A stretch of DNA of 64,000 nucleotides from Lunularia cruciata (Eukaryota > Streptophyta > Marchantiopsida > Lunulariales > Lunulariaceae): positions 12,724,974 to 12,788,973 of the forward strand of contig OX419757.1 in assembly GCA_948567375.1 (NCBI GenBank), read 5' to 3'. The translations under genes were made by a program, and so were the position numbers. Below are positions 25,813 to 37,499 of the stretch, piece after piece; position 1 is the stretch's first letter, and the number at the start of each line of letters is the position of its first letter. The notes under the pieces were generated by a model that was not told the DNA's origin, made no database searches, and saw only the letters and a list, made by a program, of their open reading frames with translations.

Positions 25813-26286
25813 CTAATCTTGAGAACTAGTTGATGAAGGTGGTATTATTTCTGTAGTTGTACTAAGACTCTCTCCAAGATCCTTCACCAAAGTCTCCAAA
25901 AGTGATTTTACTCCACTACACTCATGTCCTTTTGGAAGTCCTTCAACTCCACAAACCTCACACAACTCCTTGGTCTTAGATCTTCTCCCTCCCAATCTTG
26001 GTGAAGAAGGTCCAACATGCAAACCCAAGTCAAGTAAGTCTCTCCTTTCCCTCCGTCTCTTGCTCTCAAAGGTCAATGGACATGAACTTGCCTTATGTCT
26101 CTTCTCTTCACATAGAGAGCACTTAGATTCACTTTTTCCTCCAAGTGGTGTAAGTTTTTGGATCCTCTCAACACTTTCTTCCAATTCTATTATAAACTCT
26201 CTTTTCCTCAAATCCACCCCTACAATCATCTCAAACCCTTAAAGAACCTTGCATAATCTCAATTTCCACTCTTGATGACTCTCCAT
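25813..26286 (-). pseudogene. Extra zinc-knuckle ORF upstream of gag, element 3 copy
   Basis: An ATG at 26286 (MESHQEWKLRL) is soon followed by a stop. From 26229 the frame is open to 25813, with a CCHC motif at about 26121-26080 (CSLCEEKRHKASSC) and the second Cys/His cluster (CEVCGVEGLPKGHEC). It ends in a Ser-rich tail (PPSSTSSQD). It matches the element 2 copy at 17811-18264, including the position before gag. Confidence 0.7.
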
Positions 26287-27123
26287 TTTCCCAAGATAAC
26301 TCTAAACACTCAAACATGTTTTTTGTTGATCTCAAACTCCTCATGCATGAGATCTCCACTCTGCAGAATTGACTCTTCCTCACAATGTCACTCAAATCTC
26401 CCAACTGGTATGCCACAGTCCTCTAAAAATTTGCAAACTTAATCACAACTCTAGAGCATCCCTCTCTGCAAAGATTCAAATCTTTTCATTGAACCATTTG
26501 GCCTCGACACCTTTCTATTCAGCACACATATTTCAGATTTGGTCTGAAAACCACCCTCTTCACTTCAAAAACTCATAACTCATTGCGCAAGAACGATCTC
26601 TCTCTAATTTTTGTGGCAGCAGGTAGGATACAATGCAATAAATTTTCTTGGAAATTTTCAGGAAAATTCACAGAAAATTGAAGAAATGGCAGACTCTATA
26701 CAATTTTCCAAAGAGCATGCAATTGCGGGAGCACTATACCCTATCAACTTTCAAAAATTCTAGCCCAATGCGCATAATAGCTCTCACAATAATTTTAAGT
26801 GTGCTAACTGAAAGATAACCCAAGCTATCATTTGTAGAAATTTCAAGTCTAGATCTCAAATCTGAGATTTTGCCCAAAATCATCTTAATCTCCAAAATCT
26901 GCAATCCACCTCATACAATCTCCCCAATTCCTATCATGTGTACAAAATGTACAAAATTACCTCAAAGACATCATAATGAACTACAGGGTATACAAATAGA
27001 TCTTGGTTCTCTAACATAAGTTCAGCCCTCCCCTCTCCTAATGTTCTCTCCAAGTAAGCTCTCATTGCCTCTTCTACCTAATGTAGAATTGAACGTGGAA
27101 CATTATCTTGCCTTCTAGAGAGG

Positions 27124-27141
27124 TCCCGGTAACGGAACCAA
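27124..27141 (-). promoter_or_regulatory. Primer binding site of element 3 (Glu tRNA type)
   Basis: On the minus strand, four T residues after the LTR are followed by TGGTTCCGTTACCGGGAC. This is the complement of a tRNA 3' end reading TCCCGGTAACGGAACCA. It matches my recollection of the plant tRNA-Glu acceptor end with one difference. In element 2 the site (from 16978) keeps only TGGTTCCGTT. Confidence 0.6.
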
Positions 27142-27144
27142 AAA

Positions 27145-27836
27145 TGTGAGCCGGCCTGTCTCTCACTCAAGATGAACCTCTAATGGTTATAATGGTAACA
27201 CACCATGGACTAAGAAAGCAAGGAACCCCAACTCCATCATACTCCTCCAAGGCTAACACTCCAAGACTCAAGACATTGCTCACTAGAGAACTCAATGAGA
27301 GAGAGATAGTTGCAAATCAAAAGATGATGAGTACCTCCTCACCCCTTGTTTATATACTTGTGAAATAATTACATACCAAAGTTACTAATTACCGTAGTAA
27401 CTCAAGTTACTAGACTAATAGTCAAGTAAAGTCAAAAAGTAGAAAGGAATATCCATTCACATGGGCATATTCCCCTAAGCATCTGGTCTTATCTTGACCC
27501 AACCACTAAGTCAAGGATTCTTTCACATGGGCTATCCTTGGACTAAAGAAGAATCCAAAACAAAAAGGCTTGCGGGCCCAAGAGTTCTTAACTCTTTCCT
27601 CAAAGCCAAACACCTAGGAATAATACCAAGTCAATACACTAAAATCCAAAATAGTGGTGCTCATCTTTTCTACTTCCTCTAAAGTAAAGTCCCCTCTATC
27701 TTAGCTATGACTAACTTTTGCTAACCATGACTAATATAGAACCATCCTTTATCTCTATATAAATAATATCTCTTAAGTACTTGTAATACCAAGCTAAATA
27801 TCACAATACCACACACATGCACAAATGGGTATTACA
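27145..27836 (-). repeat. 5' LTR of element 3
   Basis: Read on the minus strand it starts TGTAATACCC and ends GGCTCACA, followed by TTTT and the primer site. 692 bases. Confidence 0.88.
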
Positions 27837-30800
27837 GTTCACTCTTCTCAAGGATTTACTCCAAGTAAGGATACTCCTATGTCTACTAGGAGCACTTGCA
27901 CATCAACACCATCAACAACAAAGACTCCAAGGAAGAAGTTGGGGATGGAATATTTCTTGATTTCATGGCAACAATGGAACTACAATGTGTTGGAGGATGT
28001 TGGTAGCCACAAGGCTAACATCACAGTGGGCCAATTGATTGCTTTGAACCCTACCTTGAGAAAGGAGCTTAGAGGTGGTTTGAGTTCTACAAGGAGCAAG
28101 AGGAAGAAGAAGGCAAAAGCTCTAGTATCAATGGGAGTGGTGGATGCCAAGCCAGCACCATGGGAGGCTTGTGAATATGTCTCCAAGATTGATGTAAGAG
28201 TGAATGGTCACAACATCAAGGATGCACTTGTTGATGGAGGATCAGCAGTGAATGCCATGTTAGAAAGGTTGATGAAGAAGTTGGGCATGATACCCTCAAG
28301 ACCTTCAACATTTGTGGTGAGCATGGCAAACAAGCAACAATTTTGACCAATAGGGGTGATGGATAAAGTGGTAGTTTCAGTTATGGGAGTTCAAAATCTC
28401 ATGGCTTTACAAGTCTTGAAGGATTCAAGCTATGACTTACTTCTTGGGAGGCCATGGTTGAGAGCAGCACGCACAACTGATCAATGGCACAAAGGGTACT
28501 TGAGGATTGGGCCATCAAACCATAGAGTCAGAGTTCCTATGACTAACACCACCAACACTTCACATTCAAATACATTATCTTCTTATTATTGGGAATCAGA
28601 TTCTGAAGAAGGAGCTTCAGGTGTGGACACAAGCATGGAAGAGGTTACTTCTACGAAGGAGGATGAATTTGAATTTGATTTAGATGTGTATCCTTTGTGT
28701 GCTATGGATTTTGCACCTAAGCCAAAGGTTTTGAAGGACCCAGAAAAATCACCATTGACACTTGAGGAGGTAGAGAGAAGGTTATCTACCCTCAAGTATG
28801 GCCCAAATGTTACCAAGGAGGAGAAAAGGATATTTGAGGAGATTTTTTGCAAGTTCATCTATGTGTTTGCTTTCAGTAACAAAGATTTGAAAGAAGTCAC
28901 CTTGGAGGAGCACAAGATATAGGTGGAGTCACATGCAAGACCAATCCACCAAAAGCAACGTTGCAATAGCCCACCAATATCTTTGGTTGTGAAGGAGAAG
29001 ATTGATAAGCTCAAGGGAGCTGGATTTATCCTTGAGGTAGAGAATTCAGAATGGGTGTCTCCAATTGTCATTGTGAAGAAAAAGAATGGCAAGCTTTGGA
29101 TATGTGTGGATTACAAGAAGCTCAATGTTGTTACCAAGAAGGACTACTACCCATTGCCATTCATTGATGAGATCTTGGAGGAGGTTGCAGGTCATGAGAG
29201 ATACAGTTTTGGAGATGGTTATAGTGGATATAACCAAATCAAGATTGCACCAGAGTATCAACAACTCACCACATTCACCACACCTTGGAGAAATTACGCT
29301 TTCAAGGTCATGCCTTTTGGGCTTTGCAATGCTCCAGCCATATTCCAGTGGTTCAGGAATAAGGTATTTGAACCTTTCATTGGGAAATTTGTGAGAGACT
29401 TCATTGATGACTTTTGTGTCTACGGGAGCAAGGAGGAGCACTTTGAGCACCTAATCAAGGTCTTGCAATGCTTGGATGAAGCAAATGCATCACTCAACCT
29501 AGAGAATTGCATTTTGGATGTGAAGAAGGTCTACTTTTGGAGCACATCATCTCCAAGGATGGAATAACAGTTGATCCTAAGAAGGTGAGGAAAATCTCAG
29601 ACCTTCCATTCCCTTCAAGCTTGACAAAGTTACACCAATTCTTGGGGATGGTTGGATACTATAGGAGGTTCATCTTCTCATTTTCCAACAAGGCTTATGC
29701 ATTGACCATCTACATGAAGAAGGGTGTAGATTACATGGTGATTTTGGCGAACAAGGAGGCTCTCAAAGCTTTTGAGGAGCTCAAGCAATCCCTTGTTGTA
29801 GCTCTAATTCTTGCTAAACCTGATTGGAGTAAGCCTTTCATCCTCTACATTGATGCTTCTAATGTAGCTATAGGATGCACTCTTAGTCAATTAGACCAAG
29901 ATGGGCATGATCATCCAATAGTTTATGCTAGTAGGCAGATGGTTTCAGCAGAGAAGAACTACTATGTCACGGAGAGAGAAGGATTGCCATTGATCTTTGG
30001 TCTCAAGAAGTTTAGACACTACTTGATTGGAGGGAAAGTCACCATTGTCATGGATCACAAAACTTTGAAGTACATCTTCAACAAGCCTAATGTTGAAGGG
30101 AGACTAGCAAGGTGGATGATACTCTTGCTTGAGTATGACTACACCATTGAGGATAGGCCATGAAAGAAACATGCAAATGCTGATTTGTTATCTAGAGCCT
30201 ATGATCATGATGGAGATGAGCCAATAGATGATTCCTTCCCGGCTGAGGAGCTCATGACAATCTTAGTCACTCAAGAGGTTCCAATGGAGTACAAGGAGAT
30301 TGTGGATTTTGTGACAAGAGGTAACTATCCAGAAGGGATGCATGCTAGGGAGAGGAAGGCCCTTGCAACAAGATCTAGACCTTACACAATGGTGGAGGAT
30401 ATTCTTTTTCACCAAGGAGCAGATGGTCTACTTCAAAGAGCAGTGGGTAAGGAAGAGTCTATCCTACTCATAAAGGAGTTTCATGAAGGTTTAGTGTGTG
30501 GAGGACACTTTGCAAGAAAGGTGACTGCTTTCAAGATTCTAGATGCAGGTTACCATTGGAGAGGGATTTTCAAGGATTGTCTTGATTATTGCAAAACTTG
30601 TCATGTTGTCAAGCTTTTGCTAGAAAGTCTACATCCACTCCATCACTTAGATCAATTCCATAGCTAGGACCTTTTGAGAAGTGGAGAATTGATTTTGTAG
30701 ATACTCTCAATAGAACCTCGAGGAACAATGGGTACATTGTGGTAGTTACTAACTACCTTACCAAGTGGGTTGAGGCTAGACCATTGAGTGACAAGAATGA

Positions 30801-31554
30801 AGATGAATTTGATAGATTTCTTTATGAACGCATTATCACTAGATTTGGATGCCCTTTGGAGTTGGTTTCTGATAGAGGAGGAGAGTTTACAGGAAGCATT
30901 ACTACAACCATGCTACGACATTTCTCTATCACAAATAAAGTAACTACATCCTATAAGCCAAATTCCAATGGCTTGGTAGAGAGAACCAATCAGACCTTGT
31001 GCATGATGTTGGCCAAAGATGCAGAAATGGAGGGGGCTAAATATCATTGAGACAAGAGGATTCATGCAGTTTTGTGGAAGTATAAGACAACCATGAAGAC
31101 TTCCACCAAATATTCTCCATTTCAATTGATATATGGTATTGAGTCCACCCTACTTATTCACTTTGATCTTCCTACCTTCCAAAGTATTCATAGGAGATTG
31201 AAGAAAGCACAAGGAGGTGATGCATAGAAGTCAAGGAAGGAACAACTCATGGAGTTGGAAGAGGCAAGAGCAGTTGCTATGGTTCAAGTGGAGCAAGCCC
31301 AAAGGAAACAAAAGGAGAGCTATGACAAGAGGCAAGGCAAGAAGAAGGTGGAGCCTTTCAAAGAAGGTGATTGGGTAATGTTGTTTGATTCTATTTGATT
31401 CAAGAGAGTGCAAAAGAAGTTTTTGCCTAAGTACTTTGGACCTTTCTTAGTAGAGAAGGTATGGGGCAATTACACCTATGATCTCAAGGAGTTGAGAGGA
31501 AGACACTTTGATAGGTTTAACCATGATAAGTTGAAAATATATCATAGAAGGTAG
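27837..31554 (+). pseudogene. Gag end and pol of element 2 (protease, RT, RNase H, integrase)
   Basis: The protease segment includes ALVDGGSAVNAM near 28230. The RT includes WVSPIVIVKKKNGKLW, GYSGYNQIKIA and catalytic FIDDF near 29405. RNase H follows in another frame (FILYIDASNVAIGC near 29840). Integrase is at about 30450-31050: the zinc domain (HEGLVCGGH, CKTCHV) is shifted before its last Cys, and the DDE residues are seen in WRIDFV, LVSDRGGEF and SNGLVERTNQ. The tail runs to 31554. Stops at 28346, 28920, 30161, 30667 and 31048, plus frameshifts, rule out activity. The C-terminus shows no chromodomain. Confidence 0.85.
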
Positions 31555-31602
31555 AGAGACCTTCACTTTGAGGACAAAGTGAAAACTTAGTCCAGGGGTA
31601 AA

Positions 31603-32286
31603 TGTAACACCCATTTGTGCATGTGTGTGGTATTGTGATATTTAGCTTGGTATTACAAGTACTTGAGAGATATTATTTATATAGAGATAAAGGATGGTTC
31701 TATATTAGTCATGATTAATTAGAGTTAGTCATAGTTAAGATAGAGGGGACCTTACTTTAGAGGAGGTGGAAAAGATGAGCACCATTATTTTGGATTCTAG
31801 TGTGTTGACTTGGTATTATTCTTAGATATTTGGCTTTGAGGAAAGAGTTGAGAACTCTTGGGTCCGCAAGTCTTTTTATTTTGGATTCTTCTATAGTCCA
31901 AGGATAGCCCATGTGAAGAAATCCTTGACTTAGTGGTTAGGTCAAAATAAGATCACATGCTAGTGGAATATGCCCATGTGAATAGATATTCCTTTCTACT
32001 TTTTGACTTTACTTGACTTTTAGCCTAATAACTTGAGTTACTCCAGTAATTAGTAACTTTGGTGCATAACTATTTCACAAGTATATAAACAAGTGGTGAG
32101 GAAGTACTCATCATCCTTTCATTTGCAATTATATCTCTCTTATGGAGTTCTCTAGTGAGCAATGTTTTGGAGTGTTAGCCTTGGAGGAGTATGATGGAGT
32201 TGGGGTTTCTTGCCTTCTTAGTCCATGGTGCGCTACCATAATAGCCATCAAAGGTTCATCTTGAGTGAGAGACAGGCCGGCTCACA
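31603..32286 (+). repeat. 3' LTR of element 2
   Basis: It begins TGTAACACCC and ends GGCTCACA, 684 bases. Just upstream lies a weak purine tract (AGGGGTAAA). After its end the interrupted chromodomain of element 1 resumes. Confidence 0.9.
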
Positions 32287-32368
32287 GCCCGCTGCCAATT
32301 TGACCCATGCACCGGTGTTGGTGCAAGCATTTGAGCAACAATTGCACAACGAAGACGTTACGTCTTAA
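32287..32368 (+). pseudogene. Chromodomain of element 1, right part and Pol stop
   Basis: These codons continue the chromodomain interrupted at 16282. TWEP at the left junction is followed here by AANLTHAPVLVQAFEQQLHN and a TAA stop. The fit of the two ends proves that element 2 inserted at this point. Confidence 0.8.
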
Positions 32369-32380
32369 AGGAGGGAGGTC

Positions 32381-32712
32381 TGTAATGCCAAGAGCTAGCC
32401 ATATGATCTAGATGTGAAATTTGGTTTGGTAACATCTAGAATGATGTTTTACATGATGGTAAAAATAGATAAGATAGAAGTATCACCAAAAAAGTACTTC
32501 TACTAATAGAGTATAAACCAAAATGGACTTGAGAACCTTAGAATCAATAGTTAGACATATGATTTAAAGGTGAGATAGTTTGATAACATCCGAAAAGATG
32601 TTACACATGATATACTAAAAAAATCAGATATAGGTATCACCAAAAGGGGACTTCTACTAATAGAATAGAAGTGCCTAAAATCTTTCAAGGCAATTTTGAA
32701 GGCCTAAACAGA
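32381..32712 (+). repeat. Truncated 3' LTR of element 1
   Basis: It begins TGTAATGCC 12 bases after the chromodomain stop and matches the first 330 bases of the LTR at 10529. It stops where a complete second LTR begins. Confidence 0.8.
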
Positions 32713-33458
32713 TGTAGTACCACGAGCTAGCCATATGATCTAGATGTGAAATTTGGTTTGGTAACATCTAGAATGATATTATACATGATGGTCAAAATAG
32801 ATCAGATAAAAGTATCACCAAAAGAGTACTTCTACAAATAGAGCAGAAACCGAAATGGACTTGAGAACCTTAGAACCAATAGTTAGACATATGATTTAAA
32901 GGTGAGAAATAGTTTGATAACATCCGAAAAGATGTTACACATGATGGACAAAACAGATAAAAAAGAGGTATCACCAAAAGTGGATTTTTATTAATAGAGT
33001 AGGAACTAAAATGTGTCTAAAATCTTTGAAGGCAATTTCGGATGCCTAAACGGATGAATTAGACCTCAAAAATGTGCAAATCAACCCCCCCACCCCCTTT
33101 CCCAAGAGAGGAAAGGCTTGCCTTTCCCTCCCTCTTGTTTTGTCTCGTTGAGAGCTTTCCAACGGTACCTTACGTGATTTTGAAACTCCTATAAGAAGAT
33201 TCCCTAAAAGATTCACTCCAGTCAAAGCTTGTTTGACCAACCAGATGGGACCTAGATTGACATGTTACCCATCCAAGTAAGTAATACAAGGGTGGAGTTT
33301 GATGACATATCACCTATCTGTGTGCCTAATCTTATGGTGGAACTTCCTTGGAGTAGATCCTCTTTGTCTATATAATAAAGAGAAGTTGTTCTTTTGAGGC
33401 ACCGAATGTTGAGTGTGTAATCTTAGTTTCTCTCTTCTATTGTCCTCGGAGTTTTACA
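32713..33458 (+). repeat. Complete LTR of a second element 1 copy
   Basis: It begins TGTAGTACC and ends GTTTTACA, 746 bases, and matches 10529-11277 over its whole length. Confidence 0.8.
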
Positions 33459-33835
33459 ATAGTATCAAAATGAGTGTTCCAAGAGAGTGGATCACCTTTC
33501 TTGGAAGAGCATGAACTACTGAAACTGAGTAATTTGAGGCGGAGAACATAGAGTAATTATTAAACTTAGAAAAGACTTTAAAGAGCAGACGGGATGGATA
33601 CATAGGGAAAACAATTTCCCGCAATTAACTTTCCATTCCCAAATCCATTCCACGTCAAGGTTATATACATTCAGCATGCATGAGTAAATGAAAATATCAT
33701 TAATTTATCATTTTGGCATAAAATTCATGAATAAGGTGATGAGTTCACCCAACCTAATAATTCTACGGTGATGATATTCGATAGAGAATATAATTTGACA
33801 ATATATATTCTATTATGATGATATGGATGTAAACA
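33459..33835 (+). mobile_element. Truncated leader of a second element 1 copy
   Basis: The sequence after the LTR matches the element 1 leader at 11278-11655, starting with the degraded primer site and ending near GATGATATGGATGTAAAC. After about 33835 the similarity stops. This shows that a second copy of the family once followed in tandem, joined to the truncated LTR. Confidence 0.7.
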
Positions 33836-34520
33836 ATAAACAATCTTTATTTACAACTTGCATTTGGATTCGTGCAAGACTACCAAATCCGCTCACACTT
33901 CAACAACCAAGGATATAGATGAGTTACTATCGTGGCCTATAGATGACCGGGTGTCCTGTCCGCTTATTTTAAGTGGTATACATAGGGAGCTTTGGTGTTT
34001 CACTAGGATTCACCTTTGGTTAGGATAGAATCAGACGTGTGATTTCAGGATAGTTTACGAAGTCCACAAAGCTGAAAATCGTCCGTCTTCTCAGGTCCGA
34101 AATGCACGGGCTCTCCAAGTATGGAACTTGAAATCCGTATTCTCTGGTATATCAATAATTGGATTTTCGAGTTCGGGTTATGTTTCGACATATTTTAATT
34201 TCATGCCATACGAAGAAATCATCTGGTCGCAGCTATATTCAAAGGTGTTTGTATACGAGATGGAAGGAGGCGGTGGTTCGATATCTCTGAATTTATGGAT
34301 TGCTTGTGATTTGAATCTCCTTTCTTATAATCAAGGATCTCACATTTAGCCCATTAATATGCACTTCAAGGGATTGAGGGAAGTAGGGAGCTCTTCTCAA
34401 AGTCTGATTACAATTGTTTCTTTCCAGGTGAGGTCTGGTAGTCCGGCAAACTTGCACGCTGCTCTACAGAACCGTTTGATTCTCCGGACAAAGATTACTT
34501 GATACTAATCCCCCATCGTC
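33836..34520. other. No gene recognised
   Basis: Short frames only. The end of the minus-strand gene at 34528 lies to the right; its 3' untranslated region probably falls here, but I see no defined signal. Confidence 0.4.
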
Positions 34521-34527
34521 GATTCGC

Positions 34528-37428
34528 TTAACGAATGTAACAGCAACTGCCAAACCCGGATTGACCAAAAGCATTTCCTCCAGATGTTGCCAAGTCCCAC
34601 GTCTCCAGACATATCGGACACTCCTTCCTGCAGGCAAATGGTTCAGTAATGTTGATCAAAGCATAGAATACATCAGATCTGATGATGAGCACAGGTGCGT
34701 GAATTGACTTCTGATATTCCGTGTGGGTTGCTTACTGGGATTCTTTAGCCTTCGCATGTATCTTGTCATGAAGAACTACTAATTTCTGTTTCTCTTGCTT
34801 CGCCGTCCGACACTCGGTCTCAAAGATCCGCTGTTCCTCACGCCATAGTTGCATTAATCCTCGCACATCTTGTTCACGCTGTAAAGACCCATCCACATGA
34901 CGTTGTGCAATAACAGAATCTAATATAAGGGTATCAGAAATTATGAAGGAGAATTTGAAGTAGATTGAAGCACGGGGGAAATATGGGCACGAGGTAGAAC
35001 TAACTCCCCATGGAAAAAGAATCTAATTAATCTGCATACATGATCTTCTGATATTCTTGAGGGTCCAAGAAGCATAGAGAACGAATCCACCGGCGTTTAG
35101 AAGAACATTCAAATACGTTACCATACGTTATTCATCGATTGCACAAGCGGTGTACATAGAATCTTAGTTGAAAATTTCCGGCTCTTTCAGAAACTCCAGG
35201 GAATGATCCGTGCATATGCTTTCTAAGTGTGAGTGTTGAGGCTGCTGTAAGTTAGAAAGGATGTGAATCTTTTGATGGATGAGTGTGCGGTGTCCATTCT
35301 GTTGATGAACTAGGTTAGTTGGTGGTCTCTTTTGCCTTGGCAACGATTGACACTACCAACCAACTCATTGAATGGCGGAGTCTAGCTGTTGCTTACTCGA
35401 GCTCTCATGCGCCTGACATTGTGCATACTCTGGACATTTTTCATGGCATTGGCTTGCATTTTTCTTGCCAGATAGAAGCTTTTATTTTTCATTCTTTCAT
35501 TCGTGGCTTTCATATATTTTGCCACCTGCATAGTTGCTTCATCTTTGTCAATTCTGCACCCAGATGCACACGTTTTATTCCAGATTCCAGCCGTCCATGC
35601 ATAGGTGAAGCCAATAAGCTGTGCGGCAGTAACTTCGATTGAATCAAAATAAATTTGGAAAGATGGTGTTCCTGGGCTGAAGACCAGATGTTGTACTCCT
35701 TGTGATAATAAACTACAAAGTTGGCTGGAGAAAAAATTTAATACATTATCTGCATCAAAACAAATGGAACTCAAGCTAGAATCAGGACACTGAATCCTAG
35801 AGATATACTCATCTCAAGAGAAGTGCTGAAGTTGAAGATAAGCTAATGCTTACTGCTCATTATGCACAGTATCTGCCAGAGCTTGGAATTGGTCTCTCAC
35901 GGCCTCTATTTCCTGTCGTGACGCAAGAATAGCCGCTTAAAACTCGCAATAGCACCTCAAATTGCATTCTTTAGTCACACTAATTCCTCCCGATGGAAAG
36001 ACAACAAACCTGATGAAAGTTGTTGGAGCAATCTTATCTGGTTGATTTCACTCACCTGCAGCCATACAAGCTTGTCCTTACGGAGCTCATCTTCAAGCAC
36101 TGTCATTTGCTTCTTTACTTCCTTTCTGGAGGATGGATCCAGATATGCATACTTCCCAACATCCTCTTCAAATTTCTGAGCTCTATCAATCACCTGTCGC
36201 ACAGTCGGTCCCCTGGTCATCAGTACTCCCGCCAAAAGATTTAACTCAATTGTCGAGGGCATCTGGCAGGTATACAGAGGCCAGAACCAGGACAATTATC
36301 AAGACGAAAGCGTATTCATTTAAACTCACCCCTTTAGACAATCTCGGACTTTGAAACCATCTCCTTTCGTGTTCCAAAGAAGAATCATCCCGGAAGTATT
36401 TCGACTGCTGAAAGTTGCCCTTCCATTTGCTCACCAAACTCTGTACTCTATCGCCAAAGTGCTCCTGATTGAATATATTCCGATGTTCCTCCAAAGGTTT
36501 ACACAACTGGAGCTCCTCACTCTCCTGTTTCTTCTGATCAGTTTCCTCAAGGTAATTTTGGGACTTTTCCTTAGGGGAACCAGGGCGGCCGATTTGCACT
36601 GTCGTGCACAGGGAACTGCTTGTTGTTGAAGCTAAAGAATGTTCTTGTGCTACTCCTGCATCGGTTCTGGAATATTTCTTGGTCTTGGCTCCAGGCCATC
36701 GCTCTTCCATAAATCTGGAAATCACGCTGTGGCTTGGCGGCTCAGTCGCCTTTCTACATGAAGCCTTCTGAAGAAGCACCGCCTCAAATGTCGGCCCAAC
36801 TTCTGTTGCAGGAATGACAACTACCTTCTTCTTGTGATGGTTACGACCTGTGCTGTACACTGCAAGTACCTCTTCCAATTGTGGATCTCTCGAAGGTCTA
36901 GCTCCTTTACCAGGTCGATCCTTTCCCTTCCTTATCTTTGGACTGTCGGTCTCCACGACTTCGTCTGTGTCGTCCATGAAACCACTCCCATGTCTTGGAC
37001 ACCTGCCTTTTTTGGAGTGAGGAGAAGTTGGGCCTTGACCAATATCTCGTACAGGAAGCTTGTCGTCAGTAGAAGTAAGGAGAGCCTCACGCAATGCTCG
37101 GTAGTATCCACGATGCTGATGAGTATTCTCTTTCTGAAATTTCGCTGCATGGATGAGGAGTGCCTCCCAACCCTGAGAGGAAATGTCAGTACCTTGATTA
37201 GCCTGGAGGAGATGGAATCTTCTTAAAAACCAAACTTGGCAGTTGAGATATCTGTAAGGGCACAAACACAAGACGTGAAAAATCATAGATCCACCAGTGT
37301 TTAGGACTTTGCTTCTACTTTGACTAAGTCAGTGATCCTGCGCATTAGTTCAAGAGAAATCAAATGTTAGCTCTTATACCTTGAAATTCCTCTCGGGTTT
37401 ACAAATCGCACAGCGTTTTCCCATTCTC
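34528..37428 (-). CDS. Multi-exon gene of unknown function with coiled-coil segments and a terminal CPIC motif
   Basis: Seven minus-strand segments have AG/GT borders and compatible phases: 37428-37380, 37251-36330, 36262-36056, 35912-35854, 35724-35397, 34878-34736 and 34627-34528 (1,808 coding bases, about 602 residues, 5' end not found). The first join reads AVRFVNPRGISR then YLNCQVWFLRRFHLL. The long exon has a helical start (WEALLIHAAKFQKEN) and a basic, Ser-rich middle. The next three exons are Glu/Lys/Leu-rich and likely coiled coil (KEVKKQMTVLEDELRKDKLV). The penultimate exon is also helical (LMQLWREEQRIFE). The last gives KECPICLETW, like the first half of a RING finger, and ends at a TAA at 34528 without the later His/Cys residues. 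I do not recognise the family. An intron may be missing between 35397 and 34878. Confidence 0.5.
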
Positions 37429-37499
37429 CTGTCAGTCAGAATTTCGGGCCACCTCGAGGTTTCAGCAGCTTTCTGAACTGAGAGCTCTGCAAGAAGAAT

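Larger units (their letters stand above)
19894..27836 (-). mobile_element. Element 3: Ty3/gypsy copy of the element 2 family, inverted inside element 2
   Basis: On the minus strand, the 5' LTR is 27836-27145, the primer site lies near 27141-27124, and then come the extra ORF, gag, pol and the 3' LTR 20586-19894. Length is about 7.94 kb. The flanks are GTTT on the left and GTTCA on the right; the uninterrupted copy in element 3 itself reads GATGTTCACTC at this place, so GTTCA is the probable target duplication with one base lost and one changed. The two LTRs differ at several sites near the start, so this is not a recent insertion. It is the youngest layer of the nest. Confidence 0.9.
16283..32286 (+). 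mobile_element. Element 2: Ty3/gypsy element, split by element 3
   Basis: It has 5' LTR 16283-16973, a primer site, an extra zinc-knuckle ORF, gag up to 19893, then pol resuming at 27837, and 3' LTR 31603-32286. Without element 3 it is about 8.06 kb. The flanks share AGCCC or GCCC depending on the exact LTR end, consistent with a target duplication in the chromodomain of element 1. The family differs from element 1: no chromodomain is seen, and the protease motif is Asp-Gly-Gly, as in non-chromovirus plant elements. Several stops and frameshifts make it defective. Confidence 0.9.
10529..32712 (+). mobile_element. Element 1: decayed Ty3/gypsy chromovirus, split by element 2
   Basis: The order is 5' LTR 10529-11277, primer site, gag remnant, protease, reverse transcriptase, RNase H, integrase, chromodomain, and truncated 3' LTR 32381-32712. 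Removing the insertion at 16283-32286 leaves about 6.2 kb, a normal size for this group. The LTR ends are inverted (TGTAATAC and GTATTACA). The coding part carries many stops and frameshifts, so it cannot move by itself. It is the oldest layer of the nest because element 2 lies inside its chromodomain codons. The sequence left of 10529 is GGCACTTG; a target duplication cannot be checked because the right LTR is truncated. Confidence 0.85.
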
